The notes beneath the pieces were generated by a model. It was not told the origin of the DNA. It ran no database searches and saw only the letters and a program-made list of their open reading frames with translations. The position numbers were made by a program, and so were the translations under genes. DNA of 64,000 bases. It comes from Acidimicrobiaceae bacterium. Lineage in GTDB: Bacteria > Actinomycetota > Acidimicrobiia > Acidimicrobiales > UBA8592. Positions 23,309 through 31,265 of the stretch are shown piece after piece (position 1 is the stretch's first letter; each line of letters opens with the position of its first letter). The stretch covers positions 37,982 to 101,981 of the forward strand of contig PAQG01000006.1 in NCBI GenBank assembly GCA_002709645.1. The letters are read 5' to 3'.

Positions 23309-25012
23309 TCAATTTTCAGTTTTGCCCTTTACTTCAAGACTTTCAAGAATTTGCACACGGCCATGTTCAGGATCTAATTCAATGCACGTCCCATCCTCAA
23401 TTTCATCAAATGCGTTGGAGACACCGATAATTGCGGGGAGATTGAATTCACGTGATAGTACTGCAGCGTGACACATTGCGCCTCCTTCTAGAGTTACCAA
23501 ACCACCGGCGATAGAAAGCACCATATTGTATGCGGGCGAAGTGGTTCTCGTAACAAGGATCTCTCCTGGCTGTAAACGTTCCAATGCTTCATGAGCATTT
23601 TCTGCGACTCTGGCAACCTGTCGATATTTACTCTTACCTATACCTATACCTAGTAATTCTTCGTTAACAGTTCGTTTATCTTGTTCAATTGGGTCATTCC
23701 CTTCGCCCATCCCTAGTTCAGAAAGGATTTTTTGTACGGTCCTCACTGCCATCGACAAATGCTTAGGCAAAGCACCTACAGGAGGTGGTTTCTCTACTTT
23801 TCCCAATACCAGTGGAGGATCCAACAATTTTTGCTGCGATCTAAGTCGCGCACGTTCCGACAATTCAGTTGCAGTCGGCCCACTCTTGTTGGAAATAAGT
23901 TCAGGCAACTCTTCAGTTGTTAATTCAAAAATATGCGCTTCATGTGCAATCCGCCCAGATCGTTTGAGCCGTAATCCTGCTTCAAGCATCCCTAACCGCA
24001 ATAAACCACATGGCCATTCGACAGTAATTGGTCCATTGTCATCGCGTAAATCCATGGCCTCGCGAGCTTGGAAAAGAAGGTCATCAAAATGTTCATAGTC
24101 TTCAGCAGGTATTCTGCTGCGAACCGAATTTACTTCTATCCCAAATTCATGTGTTTCAGATGTAGTTAAACTCTCACTGGCAAGGATAGTAGCCAGAATA
24201 ACTTCTGGAGATTCTTTCAATGTCGGAGAGTCTATGTCATATCCTCCATAAAGCACTGACCCGTGAAAACGCAGATATGCATCTAATTTTTCTGATGTTG
24301 AAGCTGAAATACCCGCTACTTCATCTAAAGAGGAAGGTGTGATACCTGATTGCTTAATTTCTATGGATATTTCATTAAGAGCTTGAAGGGGTTCAGACGT
24401 TGAAGGAGAAGCTCCAGCAAGCAATGCGAGAAGTTGGTGACTGGGAATACCCCAAACGGAACCTTCAACGAGGAATCTACCTATAGGCCCTAGGTCGTAA
24501 CAATGAAGTCGAAAATGCTCATCGAAAGTCTTTCGAAGGTGATCGATCAGATTTGCAAGATGCATCCCAAGAGCAGCATCATCAAGATCTAGCAGGTTAG
24601 TATCTTGAAAATCTAAATTCTTAGCAACCAAAGAAGGCCTACCTACTTCCTTCCATGTATTAATAACTTCTGAAACTTGCGAATTCTTTAAAAAGCGTTT
24701 TGCTGCTTTCTCTCGACGCCGAAATTCCGGATGTAATCGTGCCACTAACCAAAGAAGGATAAATGGAGGTTGCCTTACTGCCGGACGGTCAGGAAATATT
24801 AAAGGCCTCATTCTGCTGTACCAAAATCCATTTACGAATCTGATACTCAACGTGTCAGCAGGAATACCTATATTTGCCCATTCGCGCCGGTAGACCTCCT
24901 CTACTGCTGTTCCGACAAGTTCCCGAGCTATTGGAGTAGTTCCACCGGGAAAATGGGATCTATCCAACTGCCAAAATCCGGGTCCCGGTGGATCAAAATC
25001 TAAATCTTCCAC
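23309..25012 (-). CDS. PEP-utilising (phosphohistidine) swivelling-domain protein without ATP-grasp domain
   Basis: Protein of 567 residues. The C-terminal domain is a phosphohistidine swivelling domain: TLEGGAMCHAAVLSREFNLPAIIGV carries the histidine phosphorylated in PPDK, PEP synthase and rifampin phosphotransferase, and a glycine- and acid-rich barrel end follows. Upstream about 350 residues are mostly helical with a conserved-looking FWQLDRSHFPGG-TTPI opening and an HEAHIFELTTEEL segment recalling the helical substrate domain of rifampin phosphotransferases. No ATP-grasp domain is present, so phosphate must come from a separate subunit or the protein acts differently. The start is GTG. 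Its role is unknown; it precedes the acyl-CoA dehydrogenase gene. Confidence 0.75.
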   Translation of the reverse strand: MEDLDFDPPGPGFWQLDRSHFPGGTTPIARELVGTAVEEVYRREWANIGIPADTLSIRFVNGFWYSRMRPLIFPDRPAVRQPPFILLWLVARLHPEFRRREKAAKRFLKNSQVSEVINTWKEVGRPSLVAKNLDFQDTNLLDLDDAALGMHLANLIDHLRKTFDEHFRLHCYDLGPIGRFLVEGSVWGIPSHQLLALLAGASPSTSEPLQALNEISIEIKQSGITPSSLDEVAGISASTSEKLDAYLRFHGSVLYGGYDIDSPTLKESPEVILATILASESLTTSETHEFGIEVNSVRSRIPAEDYEHFDDLLFQAREAMDLRDDNGPITVEWPCGLLRLGMLEAGLRLKRSGRIAHEAHIFELTTEELPELISNKSGPTATELSERARLRSQQKLLDPPLVLGKVEKPPPVGALPKHLSMAVRTVQKILSELGMGEGNDPIEQDKRTVNEELLGIGIGKSKYRQVARVAENAHEALERLQPGEILVTRTTSPAYNMVLSIAGGLVTLEGGAMCHAAVLSREFNLPAIIGVSNAFDEIEDGTCIELDPEHGRVQILESLEVKGKTEN

Positions 25013-25092
25013 GAAATTGCTAACTCCTTAACCCACAAGAAAACTCTTCAATCATGGTATGCGAATCTCCTAGTTGTAGCTAGTTTAAAGGG

Positions 25093-25962
25093 ATGAACCA
25101 TGCCCCTCTTACAGCTGGAATTCACCTACCTCAGGCAGGTCCTGCCGCTTCCGGAGATTCCATAACAGAGGTAGCGCAATTTGCTGAAGAACTAGGCTTC
25201 AGAGATGTTTGGGTCAGTGATCACTTAGTCATCCCCTCTAAAGCTAAATATCCTCCATCTGCCTATGTATATGAACCTTTAGCAGTTATGGCTTGGGTTG
25301 CAGCTCAAACGGAAAAGGTTGGGATTGGAACCACCGTTCTAGTCTTACCGATGCGAAATCCAACAGTTACTGCAAAATCTCTAGCTTCAATAGACCAATT
25401 GAGCGGGGGTCGAGTGATACTTGGAACAGCTGCTGGATGGCTTAAAGCAGAATTTGATGCGCTCGGGATCCCATTCGATGAGAGGGGGCCACGTACCGAT
25501 GAAGCACTGGAGATTATCCAATGCCTTTGGAAAGAAGACCCTATTTCAGGTTCATTCCCGATCCATGGTGCAGAGTTCAAAGAGATGAGAGCCAAACCCC
25601 AACCAGTCACCGAAATTCCCATTTGGATAGGTGGTCATGCTGATGTTGCCCTTCGAAGAGCAGCACGAATAGGTAACGGTTGGCATGGAGCATTTCTCTC
25701 CCCTAGCGAGACATCAAAGATAGTGAAGAAGTTACAATCTTTTAAACGTAAGGATAATTTCGTCATTTCAATGCGAACTAATTGGGACCCTCTTGAGGAT
25801 GACATTAACCGAATCTTGTCCGAAATTAATGAATACGTTGAAGCTGGCGTAACCCATTTTGTTCCAGAACCAAGACAAAAAAACAGAACGGAATATATAA
25901 CCTCAGTAGAGATTCTTGCTGACCTTTTTAGTCAATCAGGGATCCATTTATCAAATAATTAA
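25093..25962 (+). CDS. Luciferase-like (LLM) flavin/F420-dependent oxidoreductase
   Basis: Bacterial luciferase-fold TIM-barrel protein of 289 residues. The signature runs AQFAEELGFRDVWVSDHLVIPS near the N-terminus and VGIGTTVLVLPMRNPTVTAKSLASIDQLSGGRVILGTAAGWLKAEFDALG in the middle, followed by PIWIGGHADVALRRAARIGNGWHG. These fit the F420-dependent LLM subgroup common in actinobacteria, where F420 rather than FMN is the usual cofactor; that is inference. It is divergent from the swivelling-domain gene and convergent with the DUF454 gene. Substrate unknown. Confidence 0.88.
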   Translation: MNHAPLTAGIHLPQAGPAASGDSITEVAQFAEELGFRDVWVSDHLVIPSKAKYPPSAYVYEPLAVMAWVAAQTEKVGIGTTVLVLPMRNPTVTAKSLASIDQLSGGRVILGTAAGWLKAEFDALGIPFDERGPRTDEALEIIQCLWKEDPISGSFPIHGAEFKEMRAKPQPVTEIPIWIGGHADVALRRAARIGNGWHGAFLSPSETSKIVKKLQSFKRKDNFVISMRTNWDPLEDDINRILSEINEYVEAGVTHFVPEPRQKNRTEYITSVEILADLFSQSGIHLSNN

Positions 25963-25983
25963 GAGCTAAACTCCCAATTATTC

Positions 25984-26418
25984 TCAATGCCCCTCACCAG
26001 AAATCACGTTTTCCCTTGTAGGAACCTTAATTCCTACATACCAAACACCAAATATGCCAACAGCCCCAACAAGAAAACGTACCCACGCTTGATTTATTGC
26101 AAATACAATACTGAAAAACACTGCTATTGACATCATTGCAATGGCTACGAACTTTGATTTTCTTGGCATACCTAAACCCGACCTATGGTCCTGAACAAAT
26201 TTTCCAATTCCAGGTAATTGGAGAACCCACTGCTCGAACCGCGGACTTGATTTAGCAAAACACCAAGCAGCCATAATCATAAAAACCGTTGTTGGCATCC
26301 CTGGAATCAGAACCCCGATAAACCCAAGAGCCACAAAGAAAAACCCTAAAATTAAAAGAAGATATCTAAGAAGATTAGATGCAACTATCTGGTCTTCTTT
26401 TTCGTTTTTATCACTCAT
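25984..26418 (-). CDS. DUF454 family inner-membrane protein (YbaN-like)
   Basis: Small integral membrane protein of 144 residues. The segment LGFIGVLIPGMPTTVFMIMAAWCFAKSSPRFEQWVLQLPGIGKFVQDHRSGLGMPRKSK is the DUF454 hallmark, in which a short membrane helix ends in P-x-(M/L)-P-T and is followed by CFA(K/R)SSPR. Four hydrophobic segments are visible: two before and two after the Arg/Lys-rich loop. The function of the family is not established. It is convergent with the luciferase-like gene and has no obvious functional link to its neighbours. Confidence 0.88.
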   Translation of the reverse strand: MSDKNEKEDQIVASNLLRYLLLILGFFFVALGFIGVLIPGMPTTVFMIMAAWCFAKSSPRFEQWVLQLPGIGKFVQDHRSGLGMPRKSKFVAIAMMSIAVFFSIVFAINQAWVRFLVGAVGIFGVWYVGIKVPTRENVISGEGH

Positions 26419-26492
26419 ATTTCTAATCCACCCTAGTCCTTTCGAAATGATTTCCGTTAGTAGTAACAGAGTAACTCTTGTATGCTCAGAAC

Positions 26493-27257
26493 ATGGGAGA
26501 ACATATTGCTATAGAAGAACTCATTGATTTATCAGGAAAACGCGCTCTTGTAACTGGAGGCTTAAAAGGAATAGGAAAATCAATTGCCTCCAGGCTTTCT
26601 GAATGTGGGGCAACGGTTTTAGTTGCTGATAATGATTCAAACGTCAAGAACGAGTCTCCAAGCGACCAACTTAATTTCATTGAATGCGATATTACTGATA
26701 ATAGCCAGTTAGTTAAAGCTATTAACACAGCAGCTGGAAATGACGGGCTTGATTTCCTTATTAATAATGCTGGCATTTTCCCAACAACTGGCCCGATAGA
26801 ACAAGTAACAGATCAATTCATTAGCAGAATGCTGGAAGTAAATGTCCGAGCGCAATTTAGCTCATCCCGTGAAGCTTCAAAAAAAATGAATCATGGTGGA
26901 GCCATAGTAAATATCTCATCAATAGCTGCTCTTCGAGGCGGGGCAAACATTAGTGCATACAGCACATCTAAAGCCGCAATTATTGGTTTAACTCAATCAT
27001 TCGCTCAAGAGCTTGGCCCTAAAGGAATCCGAGTCAACGCTATTGCACCTGGAATTATTGACACCCCAGGAGTGCAGGAACAATTGGAACCACTAAAAGC
27101 GGGAGGACTTGATATCAATGCTGCCATATCTGCCAACCCTCTACGTTCAAGTGGAAAACCGGATTACATTGCTAGAGCAGCACTATTTTTAGTTTCAGAC
27201 TTGGCAGAATTCATAACCGGTCATCTTCTAGTTGTAGATGGCGGAGCGACTGCATAA
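26493..27257 (+). CDS. Short-chain dehydrogenase/reductase (SDR)
   Basis: Classical SDR of 254 residues from ATG 26493. Cofactor motif VTGGLKGIGKSIAS, structural NNAGIFPT, catalytic Ser in VNISSIAALRGGANISAYSTSKAA (Tyr and Lys in Y-x3-K) and closing LVVDGGAT are intact. The aspartate after beta-2 (VADNDSN) points to NAD as cofactor. The ORF track starts at a TTG 15 bases upstream; ATG 26493 encodes the natural MGEHIAIEELIDLSGKRALVTGG. The Rieske oxygenase gene follows 14 bases after the stop, so this dehydrogenase may oxidise the diol or alcohol product of the oxygenase. Confidence 0.9.
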   Translation: MGEHIAIEELIDLSGKRALVTGGLKGIGKSIASRLSECGATVLVADNDSNVKNESPSDQLNFIECDITDNSQLVKAINTAAGNDGLDFLINNAGIFPTTGPIEQVTDQFISRMLEVNVRAQFSSSREASKKMNHGGAIVNISSIAALRGGANISAYSTSKAAIIGLTQSFAQELGPKGIRVNAIAPGIIDTPGVQEQLEPLKAGGLDINAAISANPLRSSGKPDYIARAALFLVSDLAEFITGHLLVVDGGATA

Positions 27258-27271
27258 CGAAAGTAATAAAT

Positions 27272-28546
27272 ATGAAGAAAACCACAGTTCAAGAAATAAA
27301 AGAGAAAATTCATTATGAGATTTCTCGTACTGCACCACCTGAAGGGTTTCCAAAATTTCATGATATCCCTAGAGGTCGATATATTTCTGAGGAGTTCTAT
27401 AATCTTGAACAAGAATTCGTCTTCGCTAATTCATGGGTTATAGCTGGCCGTGAAGATGATGTCCTAGAACCCGGCGATTTCATCACATTTAAAAAACTCG
27501 GAGAACCTATGCTCATCATCCGAGGAAAAGATGGCAAAGTCCGTTGTTTCTACAATACCTGCCAGCATAGAGGCGCACCAGTAGTCAGAGATGAGAAAGG
27601 CTCATCTAAGAGACTACGTTGCCAGTATCATTCTTGGAGCTACGACATTACCAATGGGGCACTGGTGGCAGTCCCCGATGAACATGACTTTGTAGATCTA
27701 GATCGGACTGAACGTTGCTTACCTCAAGTAAGCTGCGAAACTTTCGCTGGATTTATCTTCATTAATAAAAACCCGAAAGCAGAACCCTTAAATGAGTCTC
27801 TCGGGAAAGCTCGTGAAATGCTAGATCCGTTGGACTGTGAATCGTTAAAAGAGGTCTACCGAGAAAGCATGATCATACCTTGCAACTGGAAAGTGACGGC
27901 TGAAGCTTTCCTTGAGGTTTACCATTTCAAACACATCCACTCAAACAAAGAAGGTTGGGCCACTCTTGATAGCAAAAGAGCCGCTATGGGGCTCTACCGT
28001 GGTGGACATAGTCGAATGATCACTGGTTATTCTGATCAACATGTACAAAAATCAAATATGGAAGCATGGGATGACTGGAAGCCTCTTGATAACGGAGATT
28101 TTAAAACTGTTCAATCAACCAATCAGGATTTCCTCAACATGCTTGACTGCACAAGCACCGCTGTGAGCTATTTCCCTAACACTATTATCCCATTGGGAGC
28201 ATTTGGGTTCCCAATCCTTCTATTCTGGCCAATTGATATTCGTACTACTCTTCTTGAATGGTTCTATTACGCACCACAAGACTGGGAAGGTGACGAACTC
28301 CCATTGCACTGGAAAATCAGATCAAAACAATTTAATCAGATAATGGATGAAGATAAGTACAACATGGCACCCATGCAGGAATCTCTTGAGTCCAAAGCGT
28401 TTACAGGGGTTCCCATCAATTATCAAGAACGAAGGATATGGCATCTGCATGAAGAGATAGACCGGATGATAGGCGTTGAACGGATCCAAGAAGAATTAAG
28501 AATGGATCAACTTATGGAACCATATCTTGAAAACAGCGATGTTTGA
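27272..28546 (+). CDS. Rieske non-haem iron oxygenase, alpha subunit
   Basis: Ring-hydroxylating or demethylating oxygenase of 424 residues. The Rieske [2Fe-2S] centre uses C-x-H and C-x2-H as TCQHRGAPV and RCQYHSWSY (about residues 96-124). The mononuclear iron site is at the 2-His region EAFLEVYHFKHIH (about residues 209-221); the final carboxylate ligand lies further on and was not pinned down. A C-terminal half of about 230 residues forms the usual catalytic domain. Reductase and ferredoxin partners are not in the window and must come from elsewhere. It sits between an SDR and a VOC protein in one operon, a pattern of aromatic, terpenoid or amine catabolism. Confidence 0.92.
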   Translation: MKKTTVQEIKEKIHYEISRTAPPEGFPKFHDIPRGRYISEEFYNLEQEFVFANSWVIAGREDDVLEPGDFITFKKLGEPMLIIRGKDGKVRCFYNTCQHRGAPVVRDEKGSSKRLRCQYHSWSYDITNGALVAVPDEHDFVDLDRTERCLPQVSCETFAGFIFINKNPKAEPLNESLGKAREMLDPLDCESLKEVYRESMIIPCNWKVTAEAFLEVYHFKHIHSNKEGWATLDSKRAAMGLYRGGHSRMITGYSDQHVQKSNMEAWDDWKPLDNGDFKTVQSTNQDFLNMLDCTSTAVSYFPNTIIPLGAFGFPILLFWPIDIRTTLLEWFYYAPQDWEGDELPLHWKIRSKQFNQIMDEDKYNMAPMQESLESKAFTGVPINYQERRIWHLHEEIDRMIGVERIQEELRMDQLMEPYLENSDV

Positions 28547-29012
28547 TTTTCAAGAGATATATCATATTGGGATAAGAGTTCCTGATCTATCAGAAGCAAT
28601 GAAAGAGATGGGAACTTCTTTAGGAGTGACATGGGCTGAACCTGTTGAGACTCCTGGACAGTCAATTTGGACACCTGAAATGGGGCAGATGAGTTTGCCT
28701 CTTAAATTTGTATATTCATGTGAAGGGCCCCAGCATCTTGAGCTGCTGGAGGGTCCTAAGGACTCCATCTGGGATGGCAGAAAGGATCCGGGAGTTCACC
28801 ATGTTGGAGTTTGGGTTGATGATGTAGCTCAAGAGACAGAACGCTTCATGAAACAAGGATGGACATTGATCGCTGCTGGAGTTTCACCAGACAAGGGTTA
28901 CGGTGGGTACACATATGTTGCACCCCCTAGTGGAACTATTGTTGAATTAGTATCACTGGCGATTAAACCAAGATTTGAACGTTGGTGGGCTGGTGGGTCT
29001 CTAACTAAGTAA
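28539..29012 (+). CDS. VOC (glyoxalase/dioxygenase superfamily) protein
   Basis: Small protein of 157 residues with paired beta-alpha-beta-beta-beta units. It opens IYHIGIRVPDLSEAMKEMGTSLGVTW and has the second-module HHVGVWVDDVAQETERFMKQGW. The metal ligands usually include the His of YHIG and of HHVGV and the Glu late in TIVELVSLA. It starts with an ATG that overlaps the Rieske gene by 8 bases, while the ORF track uses a TTG 12 bases earlier. Lactoylglutathione lyase-, epimerase- or extradiol dioxygenase-like activity is possible; methylmalonyl-CoA epimerase is less likely because it is in an oxygenase operon. Its stop overlaps the convergent luciferase-like gene by 8 bases. Confidence 0.82.
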   Translation: MFDFQEIYHIGIRVPDLSEAMKEMGTSLGVTWAEPVETPGQSIWTPEMGQMSLPLKFVYSCEGPQHLELLEGPKDSIWDGRKDPGVHHVGVWVDDVAQETERFMKQGWTLIAAGVSPDKGYGGYTYVAPPSGTIVELVSLAIKPRFERWWAGGSLTK

Positions 29013-29913
29013 AAAGAGCAAACAATTCCTGAAACGCTATGAATTGACCTCCACTAGTTGATGATGGGACAAGAATGGGATTCTCCAAACCAGCTTCATA
29101 CCACTTTTCTAATCCTTCCTTTACTTCAGTAGCCGACCCATAAAGTGTCACGTCACTAAGCCAGTCATCAGTCATCAAATTTGCTAAGGCTTCATAATTT
29201 TTTTGAGATATTGCCTCTTCAATACTTTCCATCTCTTTCTGGTATCCGGAAGCTTTCCAATAATTACGATAATTAGGAAGATTTACATACATCATGAGCG
29301 TTTTCCGATTTACTGCAGCAGCTGCCTCTCGATCCTCAGAGATACAAGTTGGGATCATACCACCAATAAAAAAATCATCCCGAATATTTGAATTTAACCT
29401 CATCCTTTCCAACGAACCAGCTAATGCGCTTCTAGCACCATTAGCAAGAACAACTCCATCACTTATTTCAGCCCCTAAGTTCATCATACGGTCTCTCATC
29501 GCAGCGATAATAATGGGAGGCAATTCACCCACTCTCTCAGCTTCTTTGAAAATTTGAACAAAATTTTGCATATCCGACAAAGGTTTACCCGTCGTAAGCG
29601 ATAGGCAATCATTCATTGGACCATGGCTTACACCGACACCAAAGCGAAATCTTCCATTTGATACCTCATGGATAAAAGAAGCAGAAGATGCATAATCATG
29701 GGGGTGTCGAGTATAGATATTTACTATTGAGGTTCCGAAAGGGATTTGGCTCGTTCTTTCAGCAATACCCTGACATAAACCCATAGCGTCGCCAAAGCTC
29801 GGACAGTAAATCCCAGAGAAACCCCTCTCTTCAATTTCAACTGCTAAATCTAAAGTAACTGCCCGCCGTCCCGGAACCGCAGCGAGCGATACAGATGGGA
29901 TTCTATTACTCAA
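29005..29913 (-). CDS. Luciferase-like (LLM) oxidoreductase
   Basis: TIM-barrel LLM protein. Core segments are GFSGIYCPSFGDAMGLCQGIAERTSQIPFGTSIVNIYTRHPHDYASSASFIHEVSNGRFRFGVGVSHGP and a later ADGV-like ISDGVVLANGARSALA. The ORF track runs to 30045, but the first 44 codons lie inside the acyl-CoA dehydrogenase gene and do not resemble the fold. A TTG at 29913 overlaps that gene's stop by 8 bases and starts LSNRIPSVSLAAVPGRR, so it is preferred; the ribosome site is weak. The gene lies downstream of the dehydrogenase and is probably co-transcribed. Substrate and cofactor unknown. Confidence 0.82.
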   Translation of the reverse strand: MSNRIPSVSLAAVPGRRAVTLDLAVEIEERGFSGIYCPSFGDAMGLCQGIAERTSQIPFGTSIVNIYTRHPHDYASSASFIHEVSNGRFRFGVGVSHGPMNDCLSLTTGKPLSDMQNFVQIFKEAERVGELPPIIIAAMRDRMMNLGAEISDGVVLANGARSALAGSLERMRLNSNIRDDFFIGGMIPTCISEDREAAAAVNRKTLMMYVNLPNYRNYWKASGYQKEMESIEEAISQKNYEALANLMTDDWLSDVTLYGSATEVKEGLEKWYEAGLENPILVPSSTSGGQFIAFQELFALFT

Positions 29914-31120
29914 TTCGCAACCCAGAGATAGCACGACTGATAACAAGTTGTTGTATCTGCTCGGTTCCTTCAAAAATATCGTGGATCTTCGCGTCTCTGT
30001 GCCACCGTTCAACAGGATATTCCCTGGTGTATCCATAGCCTCCAAGAATTTGGATAGCTCTTTCGGTAGCCCATACGGCTACCCGGCCAGCTTTCAGCTT
30101 CGCCATTGAGCCTTCGGCGTTCTCAAATTTTCCTTGCTTCCCAAGCCAAGCAGCTCTCCAAGCTAGCATCCTTGTCGCATCAATTTCTGTTGCTATGTCA
30201 GCGAGCATAAAAGCTATGCTTTGATTCTTAATGATAGGCTTTCCGAAGGCATAGCGTTCCTTAGCATATTCCAGTGAGTACTCATAAGCGGCTCTGGCGA
30301 CCCCAATAGCCTGGGCAGCGACTGCAGGCCTCGTGGCTTCAAATGTTTGCATAGCAGCTTGAGCGTTACCCTTTTTACCTGCTCGCACTCTAGCTAAACG
30401 TTCATCAAGTTTTTCTTTACCTCCGAGTAAACAACTACCAGGGACTTTCACATCATCTAAGACAACTTCAGCTGTATGACTTGCCCGAATCCCATGTTTC
30501 TTGTATTTTTGCCCCTGACTCAGCCCTGGAGTATCAGGCGGAACCACGAAACTCGAATGGCCTTTAGAACCAAGCTCTGGATCGATTACTGCAACTACTA
30601 CGTGAATATCTGCAATCCCACCGTTCGTAATCCAAGCTTTAGTTCCATTTAAAGTCCATTCATCTTTTGCTTCGTCATATTTAGCTGAAAGCCGATATCC
30701 ACCTACATCTGATCCAGCATCTGGCTCTGATGCGCAGAAAGCCCCAAGTTGAAGATTTTGCGCATCCCCATAACACTGAGGCACCCATTCCATTACTTGT
30801 TCACTAGTTCCAGAAGCAAAAATCCCTGCTGCTGCAAGTCCAGAACCCATAATTGCCATTCCAATTCCTGCATCACCCCAAAATAGTTCTTCAATCGCAA
30901 CTGGCATTGTTAAACCCGTTGGGTCGTTTGTCATAGCTTCAGCCATAAATTCCCAACCATAAAGGCCTATTTCAGCAGCCTGCTTAACTATCGGATAAGG
31001 GAATTCTTCCTTCTCATCCCATTCTTCAGCAGCAGGCCTAACAACTTCTTCGGCGAACCCATGCACCCAATTCTGGATCCCAATCTGGTCATCATTCAAC
31101 TCAAGTGAGAATTCAGCCAT
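29906..31120 (-). CDS. Acyl-CoA dehydrogenase
   Basis: Medium-size acyl-CoA dehydrogenase of 404 residues, the usual length. Markers are FCASEPDAGSDVGGYRLSAK (FAD and substrate contact), AWITNGGIADIHVVVAVIDP, the QILGGYGYTREYPVERWHRDAKIHDIFEGTEQIQQLVISRAISG C-terminal block with a catalytic glutamate expected at the FEGTEQIQ position. It has about 28 residues of loop KKGNAQAAMQTFEATRP before the usual helical domain. It overlaps the following luciferase-like gene by 8 bases. It fits a beta-oxidation step or oxidation of branched-chain acyl-CoA; the exact substrate is not readable. Confidence 0.93.
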   Translation of the reverse strand: MAEFSLELNDDQIGIQNWVHGFAEEVVRPAAEEWDEKEEFPYPIVKQAAEIGLYGWEFMAEAMTNDPTGLTMPVAIEELFWGDAGIGMAIMGSGLAAAGIFASGTSEQVMEWVPQCYGDAQNLQLGAFCASEPDAGSDVGGYRLSAKYDEAKDEWTLNGTKAWITNGGIADIHVVVAVIDPELGSKGHSSFVVPPDTPGLSQGQKYKKHGIRASHTAEVVLDDVKVPGSCLLGGKEKLDERLARVRAGKKGNAQAAMQTFEATRPAVAAQAIGVARAAYEYSLEYAKERYAFGKPIIKNQSIAFMLADIATEIDATRMLAWRAAWLGKQGKFENAEGSMAKLKAGRVAVWATERAIQILGGYGYTREYPVERWHRDAKIHDIFEGTEQIQQLVISRAISGLRIE

Positions 31121-31265
31121 TTACAAATTACCTCTTTACCAATAAGTTCATCTTCCAAATTAACCCCTTGAAGATGAGATTAAAAATACTCCACCAGATT
31201 ACATCTCATTGTTTCTTGCCTTCTTGCATCATTCAAGCAGTAAACGGCATTACCATTTCTAAACA

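Noticed and set aside
31121-31265. T-box or other leader before valS
   Set aside because: No specifier loop, antiterminator sequence or terminator was seen; only a weak 7-base inverted repeat ATGAGAT...ATCTCAT.
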